From positions 248,001-312,000 of the forward strand of contig JAJCXN010000015.1 in NCBI GenBank assembly GCA_029263415.1: DNA of 64,000 nucleotides, read 5' to 3'. The position numbers and the translations under genes were made by a program. Under the pieces are notes generated by a model. The model saw only the letters and a program-made list of their open reading frames with translations. It did no database searches and was not told the DNA's origin. The first letter of the stretch is position 1. Each line of letters starts with the position of its first letter. Positions 7,967 to 15,424 of the stretch are shown piece after piece. The stretch is from Acidobacteriota bacterium. GTDB taxonomy: Bacteria > Acidobacteriota > Thermoanaerobaculia > Multivoradales > Multivoraceae.

Positions 7967-8746
7967 TTGACCGACCTCACAGAGTTCTCTCGCTCCATCG
8001 ATGGCCTGGTGGCTTTCGTCACCGGCGCCGCTAGCGGCATGGGCCGTGCTACCGCCAAGGTGTTCGCAAACGCGGGCGCGAAGGTCGCCGCTTGCGACGT
8101 CAACGCCGAAGGACTCGAAGAAACCATCGCGGCGATTCGAGCTGCGGGCAAGGAGGCACAAGCCTGGCACCTCGACGTCTCCGATCAAGGAGAGGTGGCA
8201 ACGGTGATCGAAGCGGTGGCAGCGCACTACGGCGGCATCGACCTCTTGATCAACAACGCAGGCATCTCGAGACCGACCCCGATCGACGCCGAGGACTACG
8301 GCGAGAAGTGGCAACAGACCATCGCAGTGCTGCTCTCGGCGCATACCTTTACCGTGCGTGCAGCCCTCCCCTATCTGCGCAAATCGCGCTCGCCGCGCAT
8401 CGTCAACATCGCTTCTACAGAGGGACTTGGCGCAACGCCCGGGTCTTCGCCCTATTCGGCTGCGAAGCATGGCGTGATCGGGCTCACTCGCTCCTTGGCA
8501 GTTGAGCTGGGCAAGGAGGGCATCACCGTAAATGCGATTTGCCCTGGACCGATCAACACCGGAATGACCGAAGCGATCAACGATGAACACAAGCAGATCT
8601 ATGCTCGACGCAGAACGGCCCTCAGGCGCTACGGCGAACCCGAGGAGGTGGCCCAGATGACCCTAAGCCTCTGTTTGCCCGCGGCATCGTTTGTCACCGG
8701 CATTGCCCTGCCGGTCGACGGCGGCCTCACCATCCGACGCGCTTAA
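7967..8746 (+). CDS. Short-chain dehydrogenase/reductase (SDR)
   Basis: NAD(P)-dependent oxidoreductase of 259 residues with the classical SDR signature set: TGAASGMGRA cofactor loop near residue 20, NNAG near residue 92, a catalytic Ser in NIAST and the YSAAK active-site Tyr/Lys near 165-169, then PG for cofactor contact. The TTG start has AAAGGTG upstream. The substrate cannot be told; such enzymes act on 3-hydroxyacyl, sugar or alcohol groups. It is transcribed divergently from tetR across the putative operator, so it may belong to the same regulon and modify the lipid or effector. The next gene follows after 11 bases. Confidence 0.88.
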   Translation: MTDLTEFSRSIDGLVAFVTGAASGMGRATAKVFANAGAKVAACDVNAEGLEETIAAIRAAGKEAQAWHLDVSDQGEVATVIEAVAAHYGGIDLLINNAGISRPTPIDAEDYGEKWQQTIAVLLSAHTFTVRAALPYLRKSRSPRIVNIASTEGLGATPGSSPYSAAKHGVIGLTRSLAVELGKEGITVNAICPGPINTGMTEAINDEHKQIYARRRTALRRYGEPEEVAQMTLSLCLPAASFVTGIALPVDGGLTIRRA

Positions 8747-8757
8747 GGAGCGTCGCG

Positions 8758-9801
8758 GTGGCAGCCGAACGACTGATCGAGATCCTGGTCCCGACCGCAC
8801 ACGAGGAGTCCATACGCCGAGTGGTGCGCACCTCGGATCTGCGCTGGTCGTGGCACCAATCGGCGAACGGCAATACCGTCTTCAAGCTCGCGGTGCCCGC
8901 AAATCGCGTCGAAGACATTCTCGATCCGCTCGAGCCCGTGCTCGAAGGCATCGAGGACGCGCGTTTGGTGGTGTTGCCAGTCGAGGCAATGCTGCCTAGG
9001 CGCAGCCAGCTCGACGAGGAAGAAAAGGGACCGGCGAATGTGCTTGATCCGCAGAAGTCGAAAAACATCCGGGGGCGTTTGAGTCGCGAAGAGCTCTACC
9101 TCGACGTCAAGGGTTGGTCCAACCTCAACGCCGATTTCATCGTGATGACTGTGCTGTCAACCGTGGTTGCGAGCATTGGGCTGGCAAAGGACAACGCCGC
9201 CGTGGTGCTGGCGGCAATGGTGATAGCGCCCTTGCTTGGGCCCAACATGGCGCTGGCGATGGCCACCACTCTGGGCGATCGCAAGTTGCTGTTGGAATCC
9301 CTGCGCACCGGCTTGATCGGGATTTCCGTGGCAGCGGCTACAGCCTTCATGGCCACCGCTGTGCTACCGATGCAGCTCGTGAGCGACACTAGCATCACGG
9401 CTAGCAAGGAGATCCTGTCGCGCACCACGGTCGATCTCGCGGACATCGTCTTAGGACTTGCCGCCGGCGCTGCCGGAGCGTTGGCCATTACCTCCGGGGT
9501 GGCGAGTTCGCTGGTGGGAGTGATGGTCGCAGTGGCACTGCTGCCACCGCTGGTGGTCACCGCGGGCCTCTTTGCCCAAGGACAGATTTCACTCGCTCTG
9601 GGCGCAGGCCTGCTGCTCACGGCCAACCTCGCCTGCGTCAATCTCTCAGCAGTCACCGTGTTTGCGATTCAAGGAGTGCGGCCACGCGGCTGGTGGGACG
9701 CGAAGCGTTCGGCACAGCTGACCGGGATCGCCGTCGGTAGTTGGGCGTTGCTTCTGGTCGCGTTGATTGCGCTGGTCTTGTGGCTTCAGTGGAACGGCTA
9801 A
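8758..9801 (+). CDS. DUF389 / TIGR00341-type integral membrane protein
   Basis: A 347-residue protein. Residues 1-80 are a soluble ferredoxin-like domain (RLIEILVPTAHEESIRRVV...). From about residue 120 there is a membrane domain with six or so helices and the signature SVGLAKDNAAVVLAAMVIAPLLGPNMALAMATTLGDRKL-type loop (here SIGLAKDNAAVVLAAM). This pattern identifies the DUF389 family, whose function is not settled. GTG start with a strong AAGGAG at 8744-8749; probably co-transcribed with the dehydrogenase. Nothing in the neighbourhood fixes its role. Confidence 0.85.
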   Translation: MAAERLIEILVPTAHEESIRRVVRTSDLRWSWHQSANGNTVFKLAVPANRVEDILDPLEPVLEGIEDARLVVLPVEAMLPRRSQLDEEEKGPANVLDPQKSKNIRGRLSREELYLDVKGWSNLNADFIVMTVLSTVVASIGLAKDNAAVVLAAMVIAPLLGPNMALAMATTLGDRKLLLESLRTGLIGISVAAATAFMATAVLPMQLVSDTSITASKEILSRTTVDLADIVLGLAAGAAGALAITSGVASSLVGVMVAVALLPPLVVTAGLFAQGQISLALGAGLLLTANLACVNLSAVTVFAIQGVRPRGWWDAKRSAQLTGIAVGSWALLLVALIALVLWLQWNG

Positions 9802-9881
9802 CGGCGTGGGCGCCTTAGCAAGCTTGCGTCAGCGACACACGTCGCCAGCCGATTCCTCAAACGGTGAGCGCTGAACCCGCG

Positions 9882-11144
9882 CTACGCGTGACGCCTAAGA
9901 CTCTGACCTTGATCGCGGGCATCTTCGGCACCTGCGGCCAAGGCGCGGTCTAACCCGCGACGCAGATCATCAACGAGGTCCGCCGTAGCTTCGAGTCCGA
10001 TCGACAGCCGCAGCAACTGATCGGAGATACCTGCGGCGGCTCGCGCTTCCTCGCTCATCACCACATGCGTCATGGTGGCTGGATGAGCCACCAAACTTTC
10101 CACTCCGCCGAGCGATTCGGCCAGCGAGAAACATCGCAGATCGCTTAAGAAAGCGCGCAGACCCGCTTCACCGCCACACAGCTCGAAGCTGACCATGGCG
10201 CCGAAGCTGTCTTGCTGAGCGCGCGCAATCTTGTGCCCCGGATGCTGTCGCAAGCTCGGGTGATAGACCGCTGTCACAGCTTCATGACCGCTCAAAAGAG
10301 CGACCACCGCTCCAGCATTCTCGTCATGGATGCGCCAGCGTGCTTCCAGCGTACGCAGCCCCCTCAGGCACTGGTAGCTATCAAAGGGCGATGCCGAGAG
10401 GCCCAGACAGTTGCACCAGAAGGCCAGACGTTCACCTACTTCTGGAGTTCGCGCGACCACCGCACCGCCCACTACGTCAGAGTGGCCGTTGATGTATTTG
10501 GTGGTCGAGTGAACCACGACGTCAGCACCGAGTGCCAGCGGCCGTTGTCGTGCTGGCGACAAGAAGGTGTTGTCGACCACCGTCAGGCAGTCGGCTCGAC
10601 CGGCAAGCTCGGAGGCACGCCGGATGTCGGTGATCCGCAGCAGCGGATTGCTTGGGGTCTCGATCCACAGGAGCGCAGCTCCCACCAACGCTGTTTCGAG
10701 CGTGGCGAGATCAGTCTGATCAACAAACCGAACCTGATACTGGCCTCGCTCAGCCGCCGTTTCGAGCAAACGAAAGGTACCGCCGTAGCAGTCATGCGGA
10801 GCAACCACGATCGCACCCGGCTCGACCAGTTGTAGCGCAAGATGCACTGCCGACATTCCAGAACAGGTAACCAAGGCTTCTGCCCCGCCCTCTAGAGCGC
10901 ACAGGGCATCACCGAGCTGATCGCGCGTTGGGTTGCCCGATCGCGTGTAGTCATACTGGCGCTTGACGCCAAGCTCTGAGAAGGTGAAGTTCGAGGACAA
11001 ATACAGCGGCGGCATGACTGAACCGTGCTGTTGATCGTGACCAATGCCTGCACGCACCGCGTTGGTGGTTCGGCTCAATGCTGGCTTCTGCGGACGGACG
11101 GCCCGACTACGGGCCTCAAGGGGAGTGACTCGTTCGTGATTCAT
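9882..11144 (-). CDS. metB: Cystathionine gamma-synthase / Cys-Met metabolism PLP enzyme
   Basis: PLP-dependent enzyme of the Cys/Met metabolism family, 420 residues, predicted to join activated homoserine with cysteine (cystathionine gamma-synthase) or with sulfide. Family marks: YDYTRSGNPT near 65-73, CSGMSA, ETPSNPLLRITD, VVDNTF and the PLP lysine K216 in HSTTKYINGHSD. The SAM-I riboswitch upstream confirms a methionine-biosynthesis role; which acyl-homoserine or thiol it uses cannot be decided from sequence. The ATG has GGAGG ten bases upstream. Transcription probably starts from the promoter at 11520-11548, giving a leader of about 370 bases. Confidence 0.88.
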   Translation of the reverse strand: MNHERVTPLEARSRAVRPQKPALSRTTNAVRAGIGHDQQHGSVMPPLYLSSNFTFSELGVKRQYDYTRSGNPTRDQLGDALCALEGGAEALVTCSGMSAVHLALQLVEPGAIVVAPHDCYGGTFRLLETAAERGQYQVRFVDQTDLATLETALVGAALLWIETPSNPLLRITDIRRASELAGRADCLTVVDNTFLSPARQRPLALGADVVVHSTTKYINGHSDVVGGAVVARTPEVGERLAFWCNCLGLSASPFDSYQCLRGLRTLEARWRIHDENAGAVVALLSGHEAVTAVYHPSLRQHPGHKIARAQQDSFGAMVSFELCGGEAGLRAFLSDLRCFSLAESLGGVESLVAHPATMTHVVMSEEARAAAGISDQLLRLSIGLEATADLVDDLRRGLDRALAAGAEDARDQGQSLRRHA

Positions 11145-11159
11145 GGGAAAGCCTCCAGT

Positions 11160-11210
11160 CCCTCAATCGCTGATTCCGATCGAGGGTTCAATAGAGATTC
11201 GTTTGAACCC
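11160..11210 (-). promoter_or_regulatory. Overlapping leader hairpins before metB
   Basis: Two inverted repeats share three bases, so they cannot both be fully formed. The first has perfect 8-bp arms GGGTTCAA/TTGAACCC (11184-11191 and 11203-11210). The second has 10-bp arms with one mismatch (11160-11169 and 11177-11186) and ends a few bases before the metB ribosome-binding site. Mutually exclusive hairpins next to the start are what an expression platform of a riboswitch should look like. No U-tract is present, so control of translation rather than termination is more likely. Confidence 0.5.
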
Positions 11211-11361
11211 GAAGCGAGGCGGCGTCACATCTTTTCGACGAAGCGGTACCTCAACTCCGGACGACGCTCTATCGAGAGACTCTCTGCGGAGGAGGTGGTC
11301 GCACGTTCACAATTCAGCCAGCAACGCCCAGAAATGGGAGGCCGGTGAATAGGAACCTTTG

Positions 11362-11496
11362 CTCATCTCTCGACATCCACTTTTCCCCTTTTAGGGAAGG
11401 CGTGAACGCCGCAGGAGTTGGCACCTTCTTCCGAACGCGAATTCGGATTGGTTGCCCCGGCGTCAAAGGGCCTGTCCCTCAGCCGGTCTCGATGAG
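11362..11496 (-). promoter_or_regulatory. SAM-I (S-box) riboswitch aptamer
   Basis: Read on the minus strand, the conserved S-box core is present in order: GGCTGAGGGACAGGCCC, then GCCGGGGCAACC, then AAGGTGCCAACTCCTGCGG. The P1 helix is closed by CTCATC (11491-11496) and GATGAG (11362-11367). These blocks match the known SAM-I consensus closely. It lies between a good promoter and the cystathionine gamma-synthase gene, the standard arrangement: S-adenosylmethionine binding should switch the gene off. A small TCCGCA/TGCGGA hairpin precedes the aptamer. Confidence 0.95.
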
Positions 11497-11519
11497 TGTC
11501 CGCAAATGCGGACTCAGAG

Positions 11520-11548
11520 AATATAGCGACCATTCCGGCACGATGCAA
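11520..11548 (-). promoter_or_regulatory. Promoter of the riboswitch-metB transcript
   Basis: On the minus strand, TTGCAT (11543-11548) and TATATT (11520-11525) are separated by exactly 17 bases, a good sigma70-type match. The predicted start near 11513 lies about 17 bases before the first P1 strand of the riboswitch. Confidence 0.75.
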
Positions 11549-11615
11549 CTGGAAAGTAACAAGGGCCGCTCAGGGTAGTAGACCGGCGCTGCGCCCGCGG
11601 AACTTGAGCTTGTTC

Positions 11616-12707
11616 CTAACGGCCGCCGATTTCCTCGACCACACGTTCTTGCACCGACAGATCAAGGTCGAGTCGATTGGTGTGGATGAACGACAAGATC
11701 TCACGCGCAATAATCTTCTGCGGATGACTCATTGCTAGCAGCGTACGGCGATGACTCTCTGAACTCACTGCCACCATCCGATGCTTGAGCCCCCACTCTC
11801 GCAAAGCCGTCGACAGGAGTCGGTTCTGGCGAGCAAGCGCGGGCAGGTCCTGGTTCGAGTAAAGCAGTAGGAACCGCAGCTGCTCATCCTCCGAGCGCCT
11901 GGAGTTCTGAGCGCAACCACAGGTGGCCATTAGCGGGACGATCGACGCTGCTTCCTTCCAGTCGGCCGGCTCGGGCACGGAAAAACGCTCAGCCCACCAG
12001 TCCTCCTTCGGATACAACTCCCAGGTTCGCTGATCGGTCATCTCGAAGCCGGACCCTGAGATCGAGATGACGCCCGCGATGCGGTCATCGGTCAAATCGA
12101 ATCGTTCCCGAACCTCATGGTCCAATGACACTCGGGACACCAACCACGCTCCGGCTGAATGACCCGAGAGGTAGATCCGAAACTCCCGATCGCGAGCGCT
12201 TGCCGCACCGTACAGGAGGATGTTTTCGCGCACCCATTGCACTGCCGCGGCCACATCCTCGACTTGCTCACGCCAGCCGACCAGCGGCTGCAGACGGTAG
12301 TTGACCACCGCCACCGCAATACCGCGAGCCGAGTAGAAGCGCCCAATGTTGCCGTAGAAATCGAGGCCCGCGACCGCTAGATCTTTGTCGCCCTTAAACA
12401 GAGAACCGCCGTGGGTGAAGACCAGCACCGGGATGCTGCCTTCGTCAGCGATGAAGGGTTCCTCAGGCAGATAAAGATCGAGGCGGTGCTTTTCGGGATC
12501 CGCTTGGGCGCCCTCTAAGTACGGGATGTCCCGTACGACGGTAACGCCAGTGCTCAGTTCCGCCTCTTGATAAAGCGGTCTTACAGCCTTCTGGACCGCG
12601 TTCGTACAACCGATCACAGCGAAGCACACGAGCAGCAGGCCTAGAGGCAGCAATCGAAGTGGACCGTACTTCGTCGCCGTTCCACTCCTTTGCTCTTTGC
12701 TTCCCAT
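11616..12707 (-). CDS. Lipoprotein alpha/beta-hydrolase (carboxylesterase-like)
   Basis: A 363-residue lipoprotein. A hydrophobic stretch ends in the lipobox VIGC (Cys near residue 34), so it should be anchored to the cell envelope. The body is an alpha/beta-hydrolase of the esterase/lipase type: HGG oxyanion motif (FTHGGSLFKGD), nucleophile elbow GHSAGA, and a likely catalytic His in SESHRR near residue 326. Substrate unknown; proteins of this group cleave short esters or polysaccharide decorations. The gene lies 24 bases after the YajG-like gene on the same strand and may be co-transcribed with it. Confidence 0.8.
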   Translation of the reverse strand: MGSKEQRSGTATKYGPLRLLPLGLLLVCFAVIGCTNAVQKAVRPLYQEAELSTGVTVVRDIPYLEGAQADPEKHRLDLYLPEEPFIADEGSIPVLVFTHGGSLFKGDKDLAVAGLDFYGNIGRFYSARGIAVAVVNYRLQPLVGWREQVEDVAAAVQWVRENILLYGAASARDREFRIYLSGHSAGAWLVSRVSLDHEVRERFDLTDDRIAGVISISGSGFEMTDQRTWELYPKEDWWAERFSVPEPADWKEAASIVPLMATCGCAQNSRRSEDEQLRFLLLYSNQDLPALARQNRLLSTALREWGLKHRMVAVSSESHRRTLLAMSHPQKIIAREILSFIHTNRLDLDLSVQERVVEEIGGR

Positions 12708-12731
12708 GATCGCAACGCGCCCAGGCTGAGA

Positions 12732-13472
12732 CTAGCGTGCGGCCTTCTGCAGAGCGCTGTGGAAACTATCTTGCACAGCCATGCTGTGCACCGTTTCCAT
12801 CAACGACTCAGATAAGACCACGAAGTAGTTCTCGCAGCTGTAGGAGCGCCCGAATGTGGTTTCGCCTTCGCCATGCATGCCTTCGTAGATCACCTGGCCG
12901 TTGGCGGTCGCCTTAAGAAGCAACCGCGTCGTCGCTTTGTATGTGCTGTCTTCTTCGGCGTGAAACGAGCGCAGTTCACCGGTGATCTTCACCTTGCCCT
13001 CGCCGGGCCCCACGATGTTGTAGCCGAGCTCTGACAGCACGACCTCAGTATGGCGAGCAACAAAGTCGGCCACGTTGTCGTCGGTGGTGACGTAGAGCGT
13101 CTTGCGATCGTCCGAGTCTTCGTCGTCGGCGTCTTCGATGTTGCGTCCGATCTCGCGCAGATCGTCAATCTTGCGTTTATCCTCGAAAGCACCCACCTCG
13201 ATGGGCACTGACGAGACTCCGGTGAGATTGACTGAATCCAGATCGGAATAGTCCTCTTCAAGAACCCACTCGAGCGAGACATCTTCGCAGCGTTGATCAG
13301 CTGGCTTCTTCTTCGCCTTCTTTTTGCCTTCGTCTGTGGTCTCTTCAGCGTTCTTGTCGCCCATGCCGACCTTCTTCTTCATCTTCTTCCACATCTGACC
13401 TTCTGCCGGGTTCGCAAGTAATAGCGACCCAACGGCCATGGTGGCAAGCAACATCAGACTTCGTTTAGCCAT
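12732..13472 (-). CDS. Secreted YajG-like protein of unknown function
   Basis: A 246-residue protein with a signal peptide (LMLLATMAVGSLLLANPAEGQ), a Lys/Glu-rich linker and a C-terminal domain. Its pattern, VEVGAFEDKRKI followed by VADFVARHTEVVLSELGYNIV and VKITGELRSF, resembles the YajG/LPP20-like envelope protein fold (threshold similarity, function unknown). I use the ATG at 13470-13472, which has AGGAG seven bases upstream; a longer frame would start at a TTG inside that ribosome-binding site. It is divergent from the copper monooxygenase gene. Confidence 0.65.
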   Translation of the reverse strand: MAKRSLMLLATMAVGSLLLANPAEGQMWKKMKKKVGMGDKNAEETTDEGKKKAKKKPADQRCEDVSLEWVLEEDYSDLDSVNLTGVSSVPIEVGAFEDKRKIDDLREIGRNIEDADDEDSDDRKTLYVTTDDNVADFVARHTEVVLSELGYNIVGPGEGKVKITGELRSFHAEEDSTYKATTRLLLKATANGQVIYEGMHGEGETTFGRSYSCENYFVVLSESLMETVHSMAVQDSFHSALQKAAR

Positions 13473-13620
13473 CTCTATTCTCCTCAACTAGTTGGTCTTA
13501 CGTCCGCACCGGAACGGGGGGTTCAGAAACCCTCAGATTCTAGCCCCGCACTCAAGCTCCGTGCTCGCTACAATCACCTCTACGCACAACAACAATCCAA
13601 GCGGACTGCCGAGGCTCCTG

Positions 13621-15321
13621 ATGCACTACGCAAGCTACACCTCTCACTTAAGCAACCTGTCGGCGAAGGCCTCAGTTGCGCCACTCGCCGTGCTCACTTT
13701 GATCCCAGTGTTGAGCCTGTTCGCGATGCCCGCGCTTGCCGGCACCACAGCAGCCACTGCACTCGACGCGCCAACCTTCAGCGAAGACGTGGCGCCGATC
13801 TTCTTCAACCATTGCGCAACCTGCCACCGGCCGGATCAAGTGGCCCCGATGTCGCTACTCTCATACAAAGAAGCACGGCCTTGGGCTCGCTCGATCGCTC
13901 GCCAGGTCGCGAATCGCGACATGCCACCGTGGAGCGGTGACTCTGACAAGCACACCTGGTCAAACGACATTTCGCTCAGCGATCAGCAGATTGCAACCGT
14001 GGTCCAATGGGTCGAGGCTGGAGCACCTGAGGGAGACCCCGCAGCGTTGCCAAAGGCTCCATCCTTTCCCGACGCATGGACCCTAGGCGAGCCCGACCTG
14101 ATCCTCACCCTAGACGCGGTCGAGATTCCCGCCGATGGCGAAGATCTGTTCCCCAAGCAGGTGCTCAAACTCGATGGGCTCGATCGCACCCGTTGGGTGC
14201 GCGCGATCGAGTTTCTCCCTAGCGATCGACGAGCCGCGCACCACTTTCTGACGACCTATTCAACCCCCAGCGGCGGCGAACGGGTTGCTGGCCAAGGCAC
14301 GGGGCAGAGCCTCGAAGGTCGTGGCGGCAGCGGCATCTTCGGCGTTTGGACCGCCGGCATGCCGCCCTACGCTTTCCCAGAAGGCATGGGTCGAATTCTC
14401 TCTCCAACCAGCCAGATCAACGCAGATCTGCACTACCACCCGTTCGGAGAAGCTACCGTTGACCAGACCAGGATCGGTATCTACTTTGGCGAAGGCGAAC
14501 TACAGAAAGAGGTGGCCACCCTCTTCGGCTCCAATACTGGCATCCGCATTCCCGCCGGCGCCAACAACCATCTGGAAACTGCGTTTCATATCTTCGATCG
14601 CGACATGCAGGTCCTCGCCTTCTCACCCCACATGCACGTGCGCGGCAAGGCCATGAGCTATGAGCTCACCTATCCCGACGGCAGCAAGGAGACGCTGCTC
14701 GATGTGCCCAAGTACGACTACAACTGGCAGTGGTTGTACTACCCGAACCAGCTGATCGACATTCCCAAAGGCAGCCGCCTGGACATCACAGCCGCCTGGG
14801 ACAACTCGGAAGACAACGTCGCCAACCCTGACGCAAGCCAAGAGATCATCTACCGCGGCGACACCTTCAACGAAATGTTTGTCGGCTTCTTCGAGGCAAT
14901 CCCGAAAGACGGCACTTACCATGAAGCGCCCAAGCCAGAGACTAGGATCACCAACCTATTGAGCGCTCATGATCCGGCTCATTCCTATTCAGTGGGAGGA
15001 TTCCTGCCCTTCGGTTTCTATGCTCCCAAAGAGGGCGAAGGCTGGCTCTACTTGGCCTCCGGAGTCGCCATGTTCACCATCAGTCTCGACGACTTTGAGT
15101 GGACCGGAAACAAGCTGCGCATCGTCGCTCAGTTCCCAACTGTGGAGGCCAGCGCCACAGAGACCATCATCGAAGGCACTCTCAACGACAAGGGGGAACT
15201 GGTGGGCACGTTTCACTACGCGATCGACAGTCCACGGCCTCTGAAGTTGCCGCTGCTGGCAAAGCCGCTGGCTGCAAACGCGGTCGCAAGTGCAGGCGGG
15301 GGCGCAGTAGCTGAGCAGTGA
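13621..15321 (+). CDS. Cytochrome c / copper type II ascorbate-dependent monooxygenase-like fusion
   Basis: A secreted 566-residue enzyme. After a signal segment (about 20-41), a small c-type heme domain shows CATCH (Cys65, Cys68, His69). The rest resembles the copper monooxygenase fold of peptidylglycine hydroxylating monooxygenase and dopamine beta-monooxygenase. It has the His pair AHHF (207-208), HYH (271, 273), HMH (337, 339) and a Met in FNEMF (419), placed like the two-copper ligand set. I infer that the fused heme domain delivers electrons in place of ascorbate. Substrate unknown. ATG start at 13621 with GAGG upstream; a TTG-started extension from 13492 would cover the divergent promoter region. 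Confidence 0.8.
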   Translation: MHYASYTSHLSNLSAKASVAPLAVLTLIPVLSLFAMPALAGTTAATALDAPTFSEDVAPIFFNHCATCHRPDQVAPMSLLSYKEARPWARSIARQVANRDMPPWSGDSDKHTWSNDISLSDQQIATVVQWVEAGAPEGDPAALPKAPSFPDAWTLGEPDLILTLDAVEIPADGEDLFPKQVLKLDGLDRTRWVRAIEFLPSDRRAAHHFLTTYSTPSGGERVAGQGTGQSLEGRGGSGIFGVWTAGMPPYAFPEGMGRILSPTSQINADLHYHPFGEATVDQTRIGIYFGEGELQKEVATLFGSNTGIRIPAGANNHLETAFHIFDRDMQVLAFSPHMHVRGKAMSYELTYPDGSKETLLDVPKYDYNWQWLYYPNQLIDIPKGSRLDITAAWDNSEDNVANPDASQEIIYRGDTFNEMFVGFFEAIPKDGTYHEAPKPETRITNLLSAHDPAHSYSVGGFLPFGFYAPKEGEGWLYLASGVAMFTISLDDFEWTGNKLRIVAQFPTVEASATETIIEGTLNDKGELVGTFHYAIDSPRPLKLPLLAKPLAANAVASAGGGAVAEQ

Positions 15322-15340
15322 GTCCGTTCAGGATGGAGAG

Positions 15341-15424
15341 GCGAGAAGCTACTGCTTACCGTTACGGGGGAGGCAAGAAGCCACTACTTACCGTTAGGGG
15401 GCAAGGAGTTACTCCTTTCCGTAG
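15341..15424. repeat. About 30-bp triplicate at the amidohydrolase stop codon
   Basis: Three imperfect copies of a 27-31 bp unit read on the minus strand: TACGGAAAGGAGTAACTCC, TAACGGTAAGTAGTGGCTTC and GTAACGGTAAGCAGTAGC, each followed by TTG/CTC and a C-run. The first copy is the real 3' end of the amidohydrolase gene including its TAA; the other two extend into the gap before the convergent monooxygenase gene. Confidence 0.8.

Noticed and set aside
11184-11210. GGGTTCAA...TTGAACCC looked like a tRNA T-arm
   Set aside because: It is a simple perfect hairpin with an 11-base loop; no acceptor, D or anticodon arms surround it, and it lies in the metB leader.
11345-11578. Plus-strand small frame opposite the riboswitch
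   Set aside because: The sequence is fully explained by the conserved S-box RNA and promoter on the minus strand.
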